This document shows positions 37,953 to 47,081 of a stretch of DNA of 64,000 bases, in pieces. Within the stretch, counting starts at the first letter, position 1; each line of letters begins with the position of its first letter. Position numbers and translations under genes: made by a program. The notes beneath the pieces are model-generated. The model was not told the origin of the DNA, did no database searches, and was given only the letters and a program-made list of their open reading frames with translations. The stretch is taken from positions 1 through 64,000 of the forward strand of contig QKPN01000021.1 of NCBI GenBank assembly GCA_003258405.1, read 5' to 3'. Source of the DNA: Rhodobacteraceae bacterium DSL-40 (GTDB lineage Bacteria; Pseudomonadota; Alphaproteobacteria; Rhodobacterales; Rhodobacteraceae).

Positions 37953-38966
37953 TCAGGTGCTCGAGCGCGCGACGAAGAGGCCGGGCAGGATCGCATCGCC
38001 GCTCCGTTTGCCCTCGAGGATTTCGACCAGCGCCTCGGCCATGTTGGTGATCGGCTGGCGGTAGGTGGTGAGCCCATAGGCGGGCGAGGCCGCGAGCGGG
38101 ATGTCGTCGAAACCGGTGACCGCGATGTCCTCGGGCACGCGGAGGCCGAGCCGATGGCGCAGGCCGTCCATCGCGCCGATGGCGATGATGTCGTTCTCGC
38201 AGACCAGCACATCGGGCATCTCGGCCGGGGCGCGGCCCTCGAGCGCGGGCAGGATGCCGTCGATCGCGCAGAGGAAATCATACTGGGAGACATGGATCGC
38301 GGGCGGAGTCGTGCCGGTCCTTTCACGCCAGTAGGCGAGGAAGCCCGGCTTGCGGTCGAGCTTGGCGCTCTGGGTATCCGGGCCGGCGACAAAAAGCGGC
38401 CGGCGGCGGCCTCGGGCGAGCAGGTGATCGGCAATCGCGCGCATGGCGGCCTGGTCGTCGCAGGCGATGTTGAGCGTGTTGGGGTTCTGGCTCAGGCGGG
38501 CGAAGATGATGAGCTTCTTCACCCGGCGCGCACCGAGTGCGGTGTGAAGCGCGCGGTCGTCGAAGCGGGTGCCGATGACGACGGCGGCATCGACGCGGCG
38601 CTGGCTCGCGGCGAGGAGCGCAGAGGAAGCGTCGGCATCGCCCGTCATGTTGACAAGCAGCGTGCCCCAGCCCTCGCGGCGCAGGATGCGCGTGAGCCGC
38701 TCGAGCATGACGAGCTTGTGGGGATTGGAGAAATCGTCGGTAACGATCGCAACGAGGTTCGAGCGGTCGGAGGCAAGCGAGGCGGCGAGCAGGTCCGGCG
38801 CATAGCCCAGACGCTCGGCTGCGGCGAGTACCTTCTGTCGGGTCTTCTTGGAGATCGAGGCGTCCTTCTTGAAGGCGCGCGCGACCGTCCAGCGCGAAAC
38901 GCCCGCTTCGGCGGCCACATCGTCGGCGGTCACCGTGTCGCTCTCAAAGAACCTGCTGTCGTCCAT
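37953..38966 (-). CDS. LacI-family repressor of the inositol operon
   Basis: The 337-residue protein has the LacI helix-turn-helix (VTADDVAAEAGVSRWTVARAF) and hinge, followed by a sugar-binding-protein domain. It is divergent from the inositol dehydrogenase gene with two matching palindromes between them, as expected for a local repressor that releases DNA when an inositol-derived ligand binds. Some alphaproteobacteria use RpiR-type IolR instead. Ligand identity is inferred from context. Confidence 0.92.
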   Translation of the reverse strand: MDDSRFFESDTVTADDVAAEAGVSRWTVARAFKKDASISKKTRQKVLAAAERLGYAPDLLAASLASDRSNLVAIVTDDFSNPHKLVMLERLTRILRREGWGTLLVNMTGDADASSALLAASQRRVDAAVVIGTRFDDRALHTALGARRVKKLIIFARLSQNPNTLNIACDDQAAMRAIADHLLARGRRRPLFVAGPDTQSAKLDRKPGFLAYWRERTGTTPPAIHVSQYDFLCAIDGILPALEGRAPAEMPDVLVCENDIIAIGAMDGLRHRLGLRVPEDIAVTGFDDIPLAASPAYGLTTYRQPITNMAEALVEILEGKRSGDAILPGLFVARSST

Positions 38967-39019
38967 GCGCTCTCCCGTTGGGGGCAGGATAGCCTGCGGG
39001 GCGGGGCGCGGAAAGGAGT

Positions 39020-39035
39020 TTGCACGCGAGTGCAA
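39020..39035. promoter_or_regulatory. LacI-type operator 1
   Basis: TTGCACGCGAGTGCAA is an almost perfect 16-bp palindrome with the central CG step usual for LacI-family sites. It lies in the divergent region between the LacI gene and the inositol dehydrogenase gene. Confidence 0.75.
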
Positions 39036-39042
39036 ATTATTC

Positions 39043-39058
39043 TTGCACGCGCGTGCAG
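39043..39058. promoter_or_regulatory. LacI-type operator 2
   Basis: TTGCACGCGCGTGCAG repeats operator 1 with two changes, centred 23 bp further on. Two adjacent sites suggest cooperative binding and strong repression in both directions. Confidence 0.75.
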
Positions 39059-39118
39059 ATTCGGCGATGGTTGGAAAAACGAGATGCAGAAGCATCTGAA
39101 TCGGGAGGTATCGCTAGA

Positions 39119-40129
39119 ATGCTCGGGGTCGCCCTGCTCGGGGCTGGTCGTATCGGCCAGGTCCATGCAAAATCCATCACCGCGAACGAAGGCTGCCGGC
39201 TCATCGCCGTGGCGGACGTGTTCGAGGAGGCCGCGCGGACGCTTGCGGCGGCCTATGGTGCCGAGGCGCGGAGCGTCGAGGCGATCCTCGCCGATCCGGC
39301 GGTGGAGGCGGTGCTCATCGCCACCTCGACGGACACCCATTCCGATCTGATCGAGGCCGCGACCGCCGCCGGCAAGGCTGTGCTCTGCGAGAAGCCGGTG
39401 GATCTCTCGCTCGAGCGTGCGCTTGCCTGTCTCGGCCGGGTCGAGGCGTCGGCGCGGCCGGTGATGGTTGGCTTCAACCGCCGGTTCGATCCGAATTTCG
39501 CCGCGCTCAAGGCCGCATTCGATGCGGGCGAGATTGGCAAGGGGGAGCTTCTCTCGATCACCTCCTTCGATCCCGCGCCGCCCCCGGTTTCCTACATCAA
39601 GGTCTCGGGCGGGCTTTTCCGCGACATGATGATCCATGACTTCGATATGGCCTGCTGGATCATGGGCGGGGCGCCCGCGACCGTGAGCGCCGTCGGCTCC
39701 GCGATCGTCGACCCGGAAATCGGTGCGGCGGGTGATGTGGATACCGCGGTGGTGACGCTCACCTGGGCCGACGGGCGGATTGCCGTGATCCGCAATTCGC
39801 GCCGGGCGGCTTACGGCTATGACCAGCGCGTCGAACTGCTGGGCTCCGAGGGGTTGCTCGCGGCGCAGAACGTGCTGGAGAACACGGTGGAGAAAACCAC
39901 CGCGGCGGGGAAGGTTTCGGCCAAGCCCGAGTTCTTCTTCCTCGAGCGCTACATGCGGGCCTATGAGATCGAGTGGACGGCTTTCGTCGAGGCGCTGAAG
40001 GCAGGCGCGGCGATGCCGGTTTCGCTGGCCGAGGGGGTCGCGGCGCTGGCCTGCGCCGAGGCGGCGACGCGCTCGGCGGCGACGGGCGCGCGGGTCTCGA
40101 TCACGCCGGACATGCTGGGAGCCGCATGA
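39119..40129 (+). CDS. iolG: Inositol 2-dehydrogenase
   Basis: The 336-residue Gfo/Idh/MocA enzyme oxidises myo-inositol to 2-keto-myo-inositol with NAD. I see the Rossmann GAGRIGQVHAKS, the conserved CEKPVDLS, and the catalytic pair in GGLFRDMMIHDFDMACW (Asp and His). It is the first gene of the plus-strand operon, directly after the operators. Its stop overlaps the next start (ATGA). Confidence 0.94.
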   Translation: MLGVALLGAGRIGQVHAKSITANEGCRLIAVADVFEEAARTLAAAYGAEARSVEAILADPAVEAVLIATSTDTHSDLIEAATAAGKAVLCEKPVDLSLERALACLGRVEASARPVMVGFNRRFDPNFAALKAAFDAGEIGKGELLSITSFDPAPPPVSYIKVSGGLFRDMMIHDFDMACWIMGGAPATVSAVGSAIVDPEIGAAGDVDTAVVTLTWADGRIAVIRNSRRAAYGYDQRVELLGSEGLLAAQNVLENTVEKTTAAGKVSAKPEFFFLERYMRAYEIEWTAFVEALKAGAAMPVSLAEGVAALACAEAATRSAATGARVSITPDMLGAA

Positions 40130-40953
40130 TGCGCGCGGTCGGCTGCTGCACCTGGATCTTCGGCGGGGAGCCGCTCGAAGCCGTAGCCGAGCGCGTTCGG
40201 CGCGCGGGGCTCGATGGGGTGGAGCTGCATGGGGACATGGCGGGGATCGACCCGGCCGCGGCGCGCACGATCTTCCGAGACTGCGGCCTCCGGATCTTCT
40301 CGATCACTCCTGGGGATGCCGACATCTCGCATCCCGATCCGGCGCTCCGCGCAGAGGCGCTCGGCTATTACACGCGACTGGTCGACTGGGCTGCGGAACT
40401 GGGGCGGGGGGCAGAGCTGCCGCGTGTCTCCTGTCACGGGCAGGTGACGCGGATCCGGCCGGTCTCGAGCCAGGCGGAGGAGGATGCGCTGCTCGTCGGG
40501 AGCGTGCGGCAGATTGCCGCGAAGGCCGCCGGGCGCGGCCTTGAGGTCGTCTTCGAAATCCTCAATCGCTACGAGAGCCATCAGGTGCGCACCGTGGCCG
40601 AGGGGCTTGCGCTTCTCGAGGCGGTGGGGGCGGAGAACCTCGCGCTGCTGCCAGATGCCTATCACATGAACATCGAGGAGGCGGATCCGGCGGCGGCGCT
40701 GCGCGCGGGCGGAGCGCGGATCGGGCTCTATCACGCGGCGGATTCGAACCGCGGTGCGGTGGGCGACGGTCATACGGATTTTGCCGCCCAGATCTCGGCG
40801 CTCGATGCGATCGGCTATGATGGACCGATCATCCTCGAGCCTGCCGCCCCCGGTCCAGACCCCTTCAATACCGACAAGGGCGCGGGCTTCCGGGACGTGC
40901 TCGAGGCCCAGCTCGCGCGGTCGGCTACGGCCCTGCGCGCGCTCGGTACCTGA
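40126..40953 (+). CDS. Sugar epimerase/isomerase of the DTEase-IolI type
   Basis: This 275-residue TIM-barrel protein has the metal-site motifs VFEILNRYESH, PDAYHMNIEE and YHAADSNRGAVGDGHTDF, close to D-tagatose/D-psicose 3-epimerases. Within an inositol operon it may act like IolI (2-keto-myo-inositol isomerase, linking D-chiro- to myo-inositol) or epimerise a related ketose. The start overlaps the dehydrogenase stop by four bases. Confidence 0.87.
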   Translation: MMRAVGCCTWIFGGEPLEAVAERVRRAGLDGVELHGDMAGIDPAAARTIFRDCGLRIFSITPGDADISHPDPALRAEALGYYTRLVDWAAELGRGAELPRVSCHGQVTRIRPVSSQAEEDALLVGSVRQIAAKAAGRGLEVVFEILNRYESHQVRTVAEGLALLEAVGAENLALLPDAYHMNIEEADPAAALRAGGARIGLYHAADSNRGAVGDGHTDFAAQISALDAIGYDGPIILEPAAPGPDPFNTDKGAGFRDVLEAQLARSATALRALGT

Positions 40954-41037
40954 ATTCGGCTCCGGCCGGATCCGCGGGGCCGGGAACGGCCGGGCCTGCG
41001 GCAGACTAAAAACTGAAGAGTTCCTAGGGAGGGAATC

Positions 41038-41967
41038 ATGAAGAAAACCATTGCAGCCTTGCTGGCGGCGACGGCAATCGGCGCCGCGGCCCCGACGCTT
41101 GCCGCCGACATCATCGTCGTGGCCCATGGCCAGGCGAACGACCCGTTCTGGTCGGTGGTGAAGAACGGCGTCGAGAAGGCGGCGCAGGACACCGGTGCCA
41201 CGGTCGATTACCGCTCGCCCGAGACCTTCGACATGGTGGCGATGAGCCAACTCATTGATGCGGCGGTCAACCAGGAGCCGGACGGGCTCGTGGTCTCCAT
41301 TCCCGATGCCGATGCGCTCGGGCCTTCGATCCAGCGCGCTGTCGAGGCGGGCATTCCGGTCATCTCGATGAACTCGGGTTCGGATGTCTCCAAGGAGCTC
41401 GGTGCGCTGCTCCATGTCGGCCAGGACGAGCGCGACGCGGGCGAGATCGCCGGTCAGGCGCTGGCGGAAATGGGCGGCACCAAGGGGATCTGCGTCAACC
41501 AGGAGGTTGGCAACGTCTCGCTCGACCTGCGCTGCGAGGGCTTTATCGAGGGGTTCGGCGGCAATGCGGTCGTCCTGCCCACCGGCAATGATCCTTCCGA
41601 AGTCGAGGCCAAGGTGCGCGCAGCCCTGGAGGCTGACCAGGACATCGACACGGTGTTGGCGCTCGGCGCATCGACGGCCGGCGAGCCCTCGGTCGCGGCG
41701 GTGAAGGCGGTCGGACGGGGCGGCGGAGACGTGAAGGTCGCGAGCTTCGACCTCTCGGCGGGCTTCCTTGAGGCGGTTGACGCGGGCGATGCGGCCTTTG
41801 CGATCGACCAGCAGCAGTTCCTCCAGGGCTACCTGCCCGTGGCCTTCCTCGCGCTCAATGCGGAATACGGCCTTATTCCGGGTGGCAACGTTCCCTCCGG
41901 CCCGAACCTCATCACCGCCGACAAGGCCGCCCAGGTGATCGAGCTCTCGGCCCAGGGCATCCGCTGA
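41038..41967 (+). CDS. Sugar (inositol) ABC transporter substrate-binding protein
   Basis: The 309-residue periplasmic protein begins with a Sec signal (MKKTIAALLAATAIGAAAPTLA) and has the ribose-type binding fold, with segments VVSIPDADALGPSIQRAVEAG and TGNDPSEVEAKVRAALE. It is followed by permease and ATPase genes and sits between inositol genes, so myo-inositol or an isomer is the likely ligand. A GGGAGG ribosome site precedes the ATG. Confidence 0.92.
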   Translation: MKKTIAALLAATAIGAAAPTLAADIIVVAHGQANDPFWSVVKNGVEKAAQDTGATVDYRSPETFDMVAMSQLIDAAVNQEPDGLVVSIPDADALGPSIQRAVEAGIPVISMNSGSDVSKELGALLHVGQDERDAGEIAGQALAEMGGTKGICVNQEVGNVSLDLRCEGFIEGFGGNAVVLPTGNDPSEVEAKVRAALEADQDIDTVLALGASTAGEPSVAAVKAVGRGGGDVKVASFDLSAGFLEAVDAGDAAFAIDQQQFLQGYLPVAFLALNAEYGLIPGGNVPSGPNLITADKAAQVIELSAQGIR

Positions 41968-42040
41968 TCGAGAAGATCCGCGCCGGGCGCGGGCGGCCCT
42001 GACGCCGCCCCGCCCCACGAGAACCCCAGGGAGGATACCC

Positions 42041-43147
42041 ATGTCTGCGGATAGCGCACCCGTAACCGATGAGCGGCTACGGGAGGAAACGACCATTGCC
42101 CGGCTGATGAAGCGGCCCGAACTCGGGGCGATCGCGGGCCTTATCCTCGTCACCGGCTTCTTTCTGGTAACGGCGGACCGGACCATGTTCACGCTTTCGG
42201 GTGTGATGAACTTCCTCACGCCCGCCGCGCAGCTCGGCATTCTGGCGATCGGTGCCGCGATGCTGATGATCGGCGGCGAGTTCGACCTCTCCATCGGTTC
42301 CATGGTGGCGTTTGCCGGCATGATCTTCGGCGCGCTGGTGGTGAACGCGGGCCTGCCGCTCATCGTTGCAATTCCGCTCACGCTCTGTGCGGCGGCGCTG
42401 ATCGGCGTCATCAACGGCCAGCTCACGATCCGCACCGGACTGCCCTCGTTCATCGTGACGCTCGCCCTCCTCTTCATCCTGCGCGGGCTGACGCTCGTCG
42501 GGCTCAAGTTCCTGACCGGCGGCTCGACCCAGCTTCGCGGCGTGCGCGATGCAGTCGAGGGTGATTTTCTCGCCCCGCTCTTCTCGGGGGAGGCCTTCAA
42601 AGGCCTGTTCGTGATGCTCGGGAAGATGGGGCTTGTCGATACCTTCAAGTCGGGCCTGCCGAAGGTGCCGGGCGTGCCGGTGGAGATCCTCTGGTTCGTG
42701 GGGCTTGCGCTCGCCGCCACGTGGGTGCTGCTGCGCACGCCGATCGGCAACTGGGTCTTCGCCTCCGGTGGCGATGCAAATGCTGCGGCCAATTCGGGCG
42801 TGCCGGTACGCAAGGTGAAAGTCGCGCTCTTCATGTTCGCCGCCTGCTGCGCCGCGCTTCTCGCGATCATGCAGGTGATGGACGCGGGTTCGACAGACGC
42901 GCGCCGGGGCTTTCAGAAGGAGTTCGAGGCGATCATCGCGGCGGTGATCGGTGGCTGCTTGCTCACCGGCGGCTACGGCTCGGCGATCGGCGCCTTCTTC
43001 GGGGCGATCATCTTTGGCATGGTCGTGATCGGGCTCACCTACACGGATATCGACCAGGACTGGTTCCAGGTGTTCCTGGGCGGAATGCTGCTGCTCGCCG
43101 TGATCTTCAACAACGTGATCCGCAAGCGTGTGACGGGGGAGCGCTGA
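42041..43147 (+). CDS. Sugar (inositol) ABC transporter permease
   Basis: The 368-residue protein is a ribose-type (BPD_transp_2) permease with about ten membrane segments and the family signature [18 protein letters not shown] near residue 78. A second conserved region, [20 protein letters not shown], lies near the end. The ATPase gene begins one base after the stop codon, so the two are translated together. Confidence 0.94.
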   Translation: MSADSAPVTDERLREETTIARLMKRPELGAIAGLILVTGFFLVTADRTMFTLSGVMNFLTPAAQLGILAIGAAMLMIGGEFDLSIGSMVAFAGMIFGALVVNAGLPLIVAIPLTLCAAALIGVINGQLTIRTGLPSFIVTLALLFILRGLTLVGLKFLTGGSTQLRGVRDAVEGDFLAPLFSGEAFKGLFVMLGKMGLVDTFKSGLPKVPGVPVEILWFVGLALAATWVLLRTPIGNWVFASGGDANAAANSGVPVRKVKVALFMFAACCAALLAIMQVMDAGSTDARRGFQKEFEAIIAAVIGGCLLTGGYGSAIGAFFGAIIFGMVVIGLTYTDIDQDWFQVFLGGMLLLAVIFNNVIRKRVTGER

Positions 43148-43148
43148 G

Positions 43149-43967
43149 ATGACCCAGGATTCGGCCTTTCACCACGGCGACGCGACGGATGCGAAGCCCA
43201 TTGTCGAGATGCGCGACATCGAGAAGCACTTCGGCAACATCATCGCTCTGGCGGGCGTGAGCTTCGATGTGCGCGCGGGCGAGTGCCACTGTCTGCTGGG
43301 CGATAACGGCGCGGGCAAGTCGACCTTCATCAAGACCATGTCGGGGGTCCACAAGCCTACCCGTGGCGAGATCTACTTCGAGGGGCGCCACATGAATTTC
43401 GACAGCCCGCGGGATGCGATGGAGGCGGGTATCGCCACCGTCTTCCAGGATCTCGCGATGATCCCGCTGATGAGTGTTTCCCGCAACTTCTTCATGGGGC
43501 GGGAGCCCACGAAGGGCGTGGGGCCGTTCAAGCGGCTCGATATCGCCAAGGCCAATGCCGATACGGTGGAGGCGATGCGGCAGATGGGGATCAATCTCCG
43601 TGGACCGGACCAGGCGGTGGGCACGCTCTCGGGCGGTGAGCGGCAGACGGTGGCGATCGCGCGGGCGGTCTATTTCGGGGCCAAGGTGCTCATTCTTGAC
43701 GAGCCGACCTCGGCGCTCGGGGTGCGGCAGACCTCGAACGTGCTCGCGACCATCGACCGGGTGCGCAAGCAGGGCGTCGGCGTGGTCTTCATCAGCCACA
43801 ACGTGCGCCATGCCCTTGCGGTGGGCGACCGGTTCACCGTTCTCAACCGCGGCCGGACGCTCGGCACGGCGAAACGCGGCGAGATCCGGGCCGAGGAACT
43901 GCAGGACATGATGGCCGGCGGCCAGGAGCTCGCGCAGCTCGAGGGCTCGCTGGGCGGCACGATCTGA
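43149..43967 (+). CDS. Sugar ABC transporter ATP-binding protein, single domain
   Basis: The 272-residue ATPase has Walker [10 protein letters not shown], signature [14 protein letters not shown], Walker [13 protein letters not shown] and switch His in [12 protein letters not shown]. Most ribose-type importers carry a double-length ATPase of about 500 residues. This half-length form matches the FrcA kind, so two copies must pair. It completes the three-gene importer. Confidence 0.94.
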   Translation: MTQDSAFHHGDATDAKPIVEMRDIEKHFGNIIALAGVSFDVRAGECHCLLGDNGAGKSTFIKTMSGVHKPTRGEIYFEGRHMNFDSPRDAMEAGIATVFQDLAMIPLMSVSRNFFMGREPTKGVGPFKRLDIAKANADTVEAMRQMGINLRGPDQAVGTLSGGERQTVAIARAVYFGAKVLILDEPTSALGVRQTSNVLATIDRVRKQGVGVVFISHNVRHALAVGDRFTVLNRGRTLGTAKRGEIRAEELQDMMAGGQELAQLEGSLGGTI

Positions 43968-44033
43968 GTCCGGCGTTCCTCCGGGGGGTGGGTCTCCTGG
44001 GCGCCTTTTCAGCAGAGAAACGGAAGATCCGAC

Positions 44034-45146
44034 ATGATCCGTCCCATGCCAAAAGAACCTCTTGGCGTCGCGCTGATCGGCAGCGGCTTCATGGGCAAGT
44101 GCCACGCGATGGCCTGGCGCAACGTCGCGGCCGTCTTCGGCGGGGCACATCCCCGGCTCGAGATCCTCTGCGATATGCCGGAGGCGCACGCCCAAGCGCA
44201 GTCGCGGCAGTTCGGCTTTGCCCGGGCCACCGCGGACTGGACCGCGGCGGTCTCCGATCCGGCAGTCGACGTCATCTCGATCACGCTGCCGAACGGCTTG
44301 CACCGGCCTGTCGCCGAGGCGGCCCTCGCGGCGGGCAAGCATGTCTGGCTGGAAAAGCCGATGGCGCTCACGCTTGAGGACGCCGCGGCGATGGCAGAGG
44401 CCGCCGCTGCCCGGCCCGGTCAGGTGACCCTTCTGGGCTACAACTACCTGCGGTCGCCGGCCTTCCAAGCGGCCCGGAACCTCGTCGCGGGCGGCGCGAT
44501 CGGACGGCCGCTGGCCTTCCGCGGCATCTACGATGAGGACTATTCCGCCGACCCCTCCCTCCCCTGGTCGTGGCGGATGACTCACGAGGGCGGTGGGCTC
44601 GGGGCGCTGGGCGACCTCGGCTGCCACCTCGTGAGTCAGATGCTGGCGCTGATGGGGCCGGTTGCTGAGGTCACGGCGCTCACCCAGATCGCGGTCGCGG
44701 AGCGCCCCTCTCCCGAGGGGATGAAGGCGGTCGAGAACGAGGACGCGGCGCTTGCGCTCCTCCGCTTCGCCTCGGGCGCGCAGGGCTCCTTCGCTACCTC
44801 GCGGGTGGCGCGCGGGCGCAAGTGCCGTCTGCAGTGGGAGGTTCACGGCACGGAGGGCACGCTCGTCTTCGATCAGGAGAACATGAACGAGCTCTGGCTG
44901 CATCGGGCGGGCGACGCCGGGTTCACCCGGCATCTGACCGGGCCAGACCAGCCGGACTTCGCTGCATTCTGTCCGGCGCCAGGGCATAATTTCGGCTTCA
45001 ACGAGCAGAAGGTCATCGAGGCGCGCGACCTGCTGTCGACGATCGCCGGCGGGCCGGCGGCCGGGCCGGACTTCGCAGCCGGGCTCGCGATCGAGCGCAT
45101 CATTCACGCCATGGCGGCCTCCGGGGGCCGTCCGGTCCGTCTCTGA
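44034..45146 (+). CDS. Gfo/Idh/MocA-family dehydrogenase
   Basis: The 370-residue protein has the dinucleotide fold ([18 protein letters not shown]), the conserved WLEKPMALT and the [17 protein letters not shown] segment with the catalytic Asp/His pair. It is a second dehydrogenase of the locus, distinct in sequence from IolG. It may act on another inositol isomer (such as scyllo) or on an inosose. The start has GGAAGA nine bases upstream. Confidence 0.9.
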   Translation: MIRPMPKEPLGVALIGSGFMGKCHAMAWRNVAAVFGGAHPRLEILCDMPEAHAQAQSRQFGFARATADWTAAVSDPAVDVISITLPNGLHRPVAEAALAAGKHVWLEKPMALTLEDAAAMAEAAAARPGQVTLLGYNYLRSPAFQAARNLVAGGAIGRPLAFRGIYDEDYSADPSLPWSWRMTHEGGGLGALGDLGCHLVSQMLALMGPVAEVTALTQIAVAERPSPEGMKAVENEDAALALLRFASGAQGSFATSRVARGRKCRLQWEVHGTEGTLVFDQENMNELWLHRAGDAGFTRHLTGPDQPDFAAFCPAPGHNFGFNEQKVIEARDLLSTIAGGPAAGPDFAAGLAIERIIHAMAASGGRPVRL

Positions 45147-45164
45147 GGCGGGAAGGGGAACAGG

Positions 45165-47081
45165 ATGAAGACACTGGATGTGATTACGATTGGTCGTTGT
45201 TCGGTTGACCTCTACGGGAGGCAGGTTGGCGGCCGTCTCGAGGACATGGGGTCCTTCGAGAAGTATATCGGCGGATCGCCGACGAACATTGCGTGCGGGA
45301 CATCTCGGCTGGGTCTGCAGACCGGGGTGATCACCGGGGTTGGCGACGAGCACATGGGCCGCTTCATCCTCGAGGAGCTGGCACGCGAGGGTGTGGACAC
45401 GCGGGGCGTGAAGGTGGACCCGGAGCGTCTGACGGCGCTGGTACTGCTGGGGATCAGGGACGAGACGCAGTTTCCGCTGATCTTCTACCGCGAGAACTGT
45501 GCTGACATGGGGCTCTCGGAGGCCGATATTGACGAGGATTTCATCGTCGGGGCACGGGCGGTGGTGGCGACGGGGACGCATCTGAGCCATCCGCGGACGG
45601 AAGCTGCGGTTCTGAAGGCGCTGGCGCTGGCGCGGAAGCATGGGGCCCGCACCGCGCTCGACATCGACTACCGTCCGAACCTCTGGGGGCTTGCGGGCCA
45701 TGGGGCGGGCGAGAGCCGGTTCGTCGCGAGTGCGGCGGTGACGGAGAAGCTGCAGGCGCATCTGCCTCTCTTCGACCTGATCGTGGGGACGGAGGAAGAG
45801 TTCCACATCGCGGGGGGCACGACGGATACGGTGGCAGCGCTCCGCGCGGTGCGGGAGGTGTCCGATGCGGTTCTGGTCTGCAAGCGGGGGGCCGCAGGGG
45901 CGGTGGCCTTCGAGGGCGCGATCCCGCCGTCGCTCGACGCGGGCGAGCGGGGGCCGGGCTTTCCGATCGAGGTCTTCAACGTGCTCGGCGCCGGCGACGG
46001 CTTCTTCTCGGGCCTGCTGAAGGGCTGGATGGAGGACGCGCCCTGGCCGCGGGCGCTCGAATACGCCAATGCCTGCGGGGCGTTCGCGGTCTCGCGCCAC
46101 GGCTGCACTCCGGCCTATCCGAGTGCGGCGGAGCTTGAGTTCTTCCTGGCGCGCGGGGTGCGGCGACCGGATCTGCGCAATGATCCGGAGCTCGCGCAGC
46201 TCCACTGGTCGACGACGCGGCGGGGGCACTGGCCGGCGCTGCGGGTTTTTGCCTTCGACCATCGGGCGCAATTCGAGGAGATGGAGGGGGCGAGCCCGGC
46301 AAAGATCGGCGCCTTCAAGGCGCTCTGCCTCAAGGCGGCGCTCGAGGTACAGGAGGGGCGACCGGGCTATGGCATCCTCTGCGACAACCGGCTGGGGCGG
46401 CGGGCGCTCCATGCCGCGAGCGGCAGCGGGCTCTGGATCGGGCGACCCTGCGAGGATCCGGGCTCGCGGCCGCTGGCCCTCGAGCAGGAGCTTGGGCTCG
46501 ACTGCGGCGGGCTCTCGGAATGGGCGAAGGAGAATGTCGTCAAGGTGCTCTGCTTCTGCCACCCGGAAGATGCGCCGGAACTGAGGGCTTGCCAGGAGCG
46601 CGAGGTGCGGCGGCTCTGGGAGGCGGCACGGCGCAACCGGCTGGAGTTCCTGCTCGAGATCATCCCCTCGAAGGTGGGGCCCTGCGACGAGACGACGGTG
46701 GCGACGCTGATCGGTCAGTTCTATGCCGCAGGCATCTATCCCGACTGGTGGAAGCTTGAGCCGATGACCACGCGGGTGGCCTGGGAGAATACGATCGCGG
46801 CGATTGAGGCGCACGATCCGCATACCCGCGGCATCGTGGTGCTGGGGCTCGATGCGCCGGAGGCGGAGCTCGGGGCGAGCTTCTCCGTGGCGGCGGGCTT
46901 TCCGCTGGTGAAGGGCTTTGCGGTGGGCCGGACGATCTTCGGCAGCGTGGCGCGTGCGTGGATGAGGGGCGATCTGGACGACACGCTGGCGGTGGCGGAG
47001 ATGGCGGAGCGGTTCCGGCGGCTCTGCGGGATCTGGGACGGGGCGCGGGCGGCAGCCGCGGCGCAGGAGGAACTGGCATGA
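45165..47081 (+). CDS. iolC: 5-dehydro-2-deoxygluconokinase IolC fused to DUF2090 domain
   Basis: The 638-residue protein combines two parts. Residues 1 to about 330 form a PfkB-type kinase (GGSPTNIACGTSRLGL and the active-site NVLGAGDGFFSGLLKGWM) that phosphorylates 2-deoxy-5-keto-gluconate. Residues from about 345 form a DUF2090 TIM-barrel domain related to class I aldolases (VFAFDHRAQFEEMEG ... KLEPM). The fused domain probably replaces IolJ and splits the phosphorylated product into dihydroxyacetone phosphate and malonic semialdehyde. No separate iolJ is visible. The iolD start overlaps the stop (ATGA). Confidence 0.93.
   Translation: MKTLDVITIGRCSVDLYGRQVGGRLEDMGSFEKYIGGSPTNIACGTSRLGLQTGVITGVGDEHMGRFILEELAREGVDTRGVKVDPERLTALVLLGIRDETQFPLIFYRENCADMGLSEADIDEDFIVGARAVVATGTHLSHPRTEAAVLKALALARKHGARTALDIDYRPNLWGLAGHGAGESRFVASAAVTEKLQAHLPLFDLIVGTEEEFHIAGGTTDTVAALRAVREVSDAVLVCKRGAAGAVAFEGAIPPSLDAGERGPGFPIEVFNVLGAGDGFFSGLLKGWMEDAPWPRALEYANACGAFAVSRHGCTPAYPSAAELEFFLARGVRRPDLRNDPELAQLHWSTTRRGHWPALRVFAFDHRAQFEEMEGASPAKIGAFKALCLKAALEVQEGRPGYGILCDNRLGRRALHAASGSGLWIGRPCEDPGSRPLALEQELGLDCGGLSEWAKENVVKVLCFCHPEDAPELRACQEREVRRLWEAARRNRLEFLLEIIPSKVGPCDETTVATLIGQFYAAGIYPDWWKLEPMTTRVAWENTIAAIEAHDPHTRGIVVLGLDAPEAELGASFSVAAGFPLVKGFAVGRTIFGSVARAWMRGDLDDTLAVAEMAERFRRLCGIWDGARAAAAAQEELA

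Noticed and set aside
39961-42870. 969-residue minus-strand frame
   Set aside because: It is antisense to the epimerase, binding-protein and permease genes. The true genes have signal peptide, membrane and family motifs.
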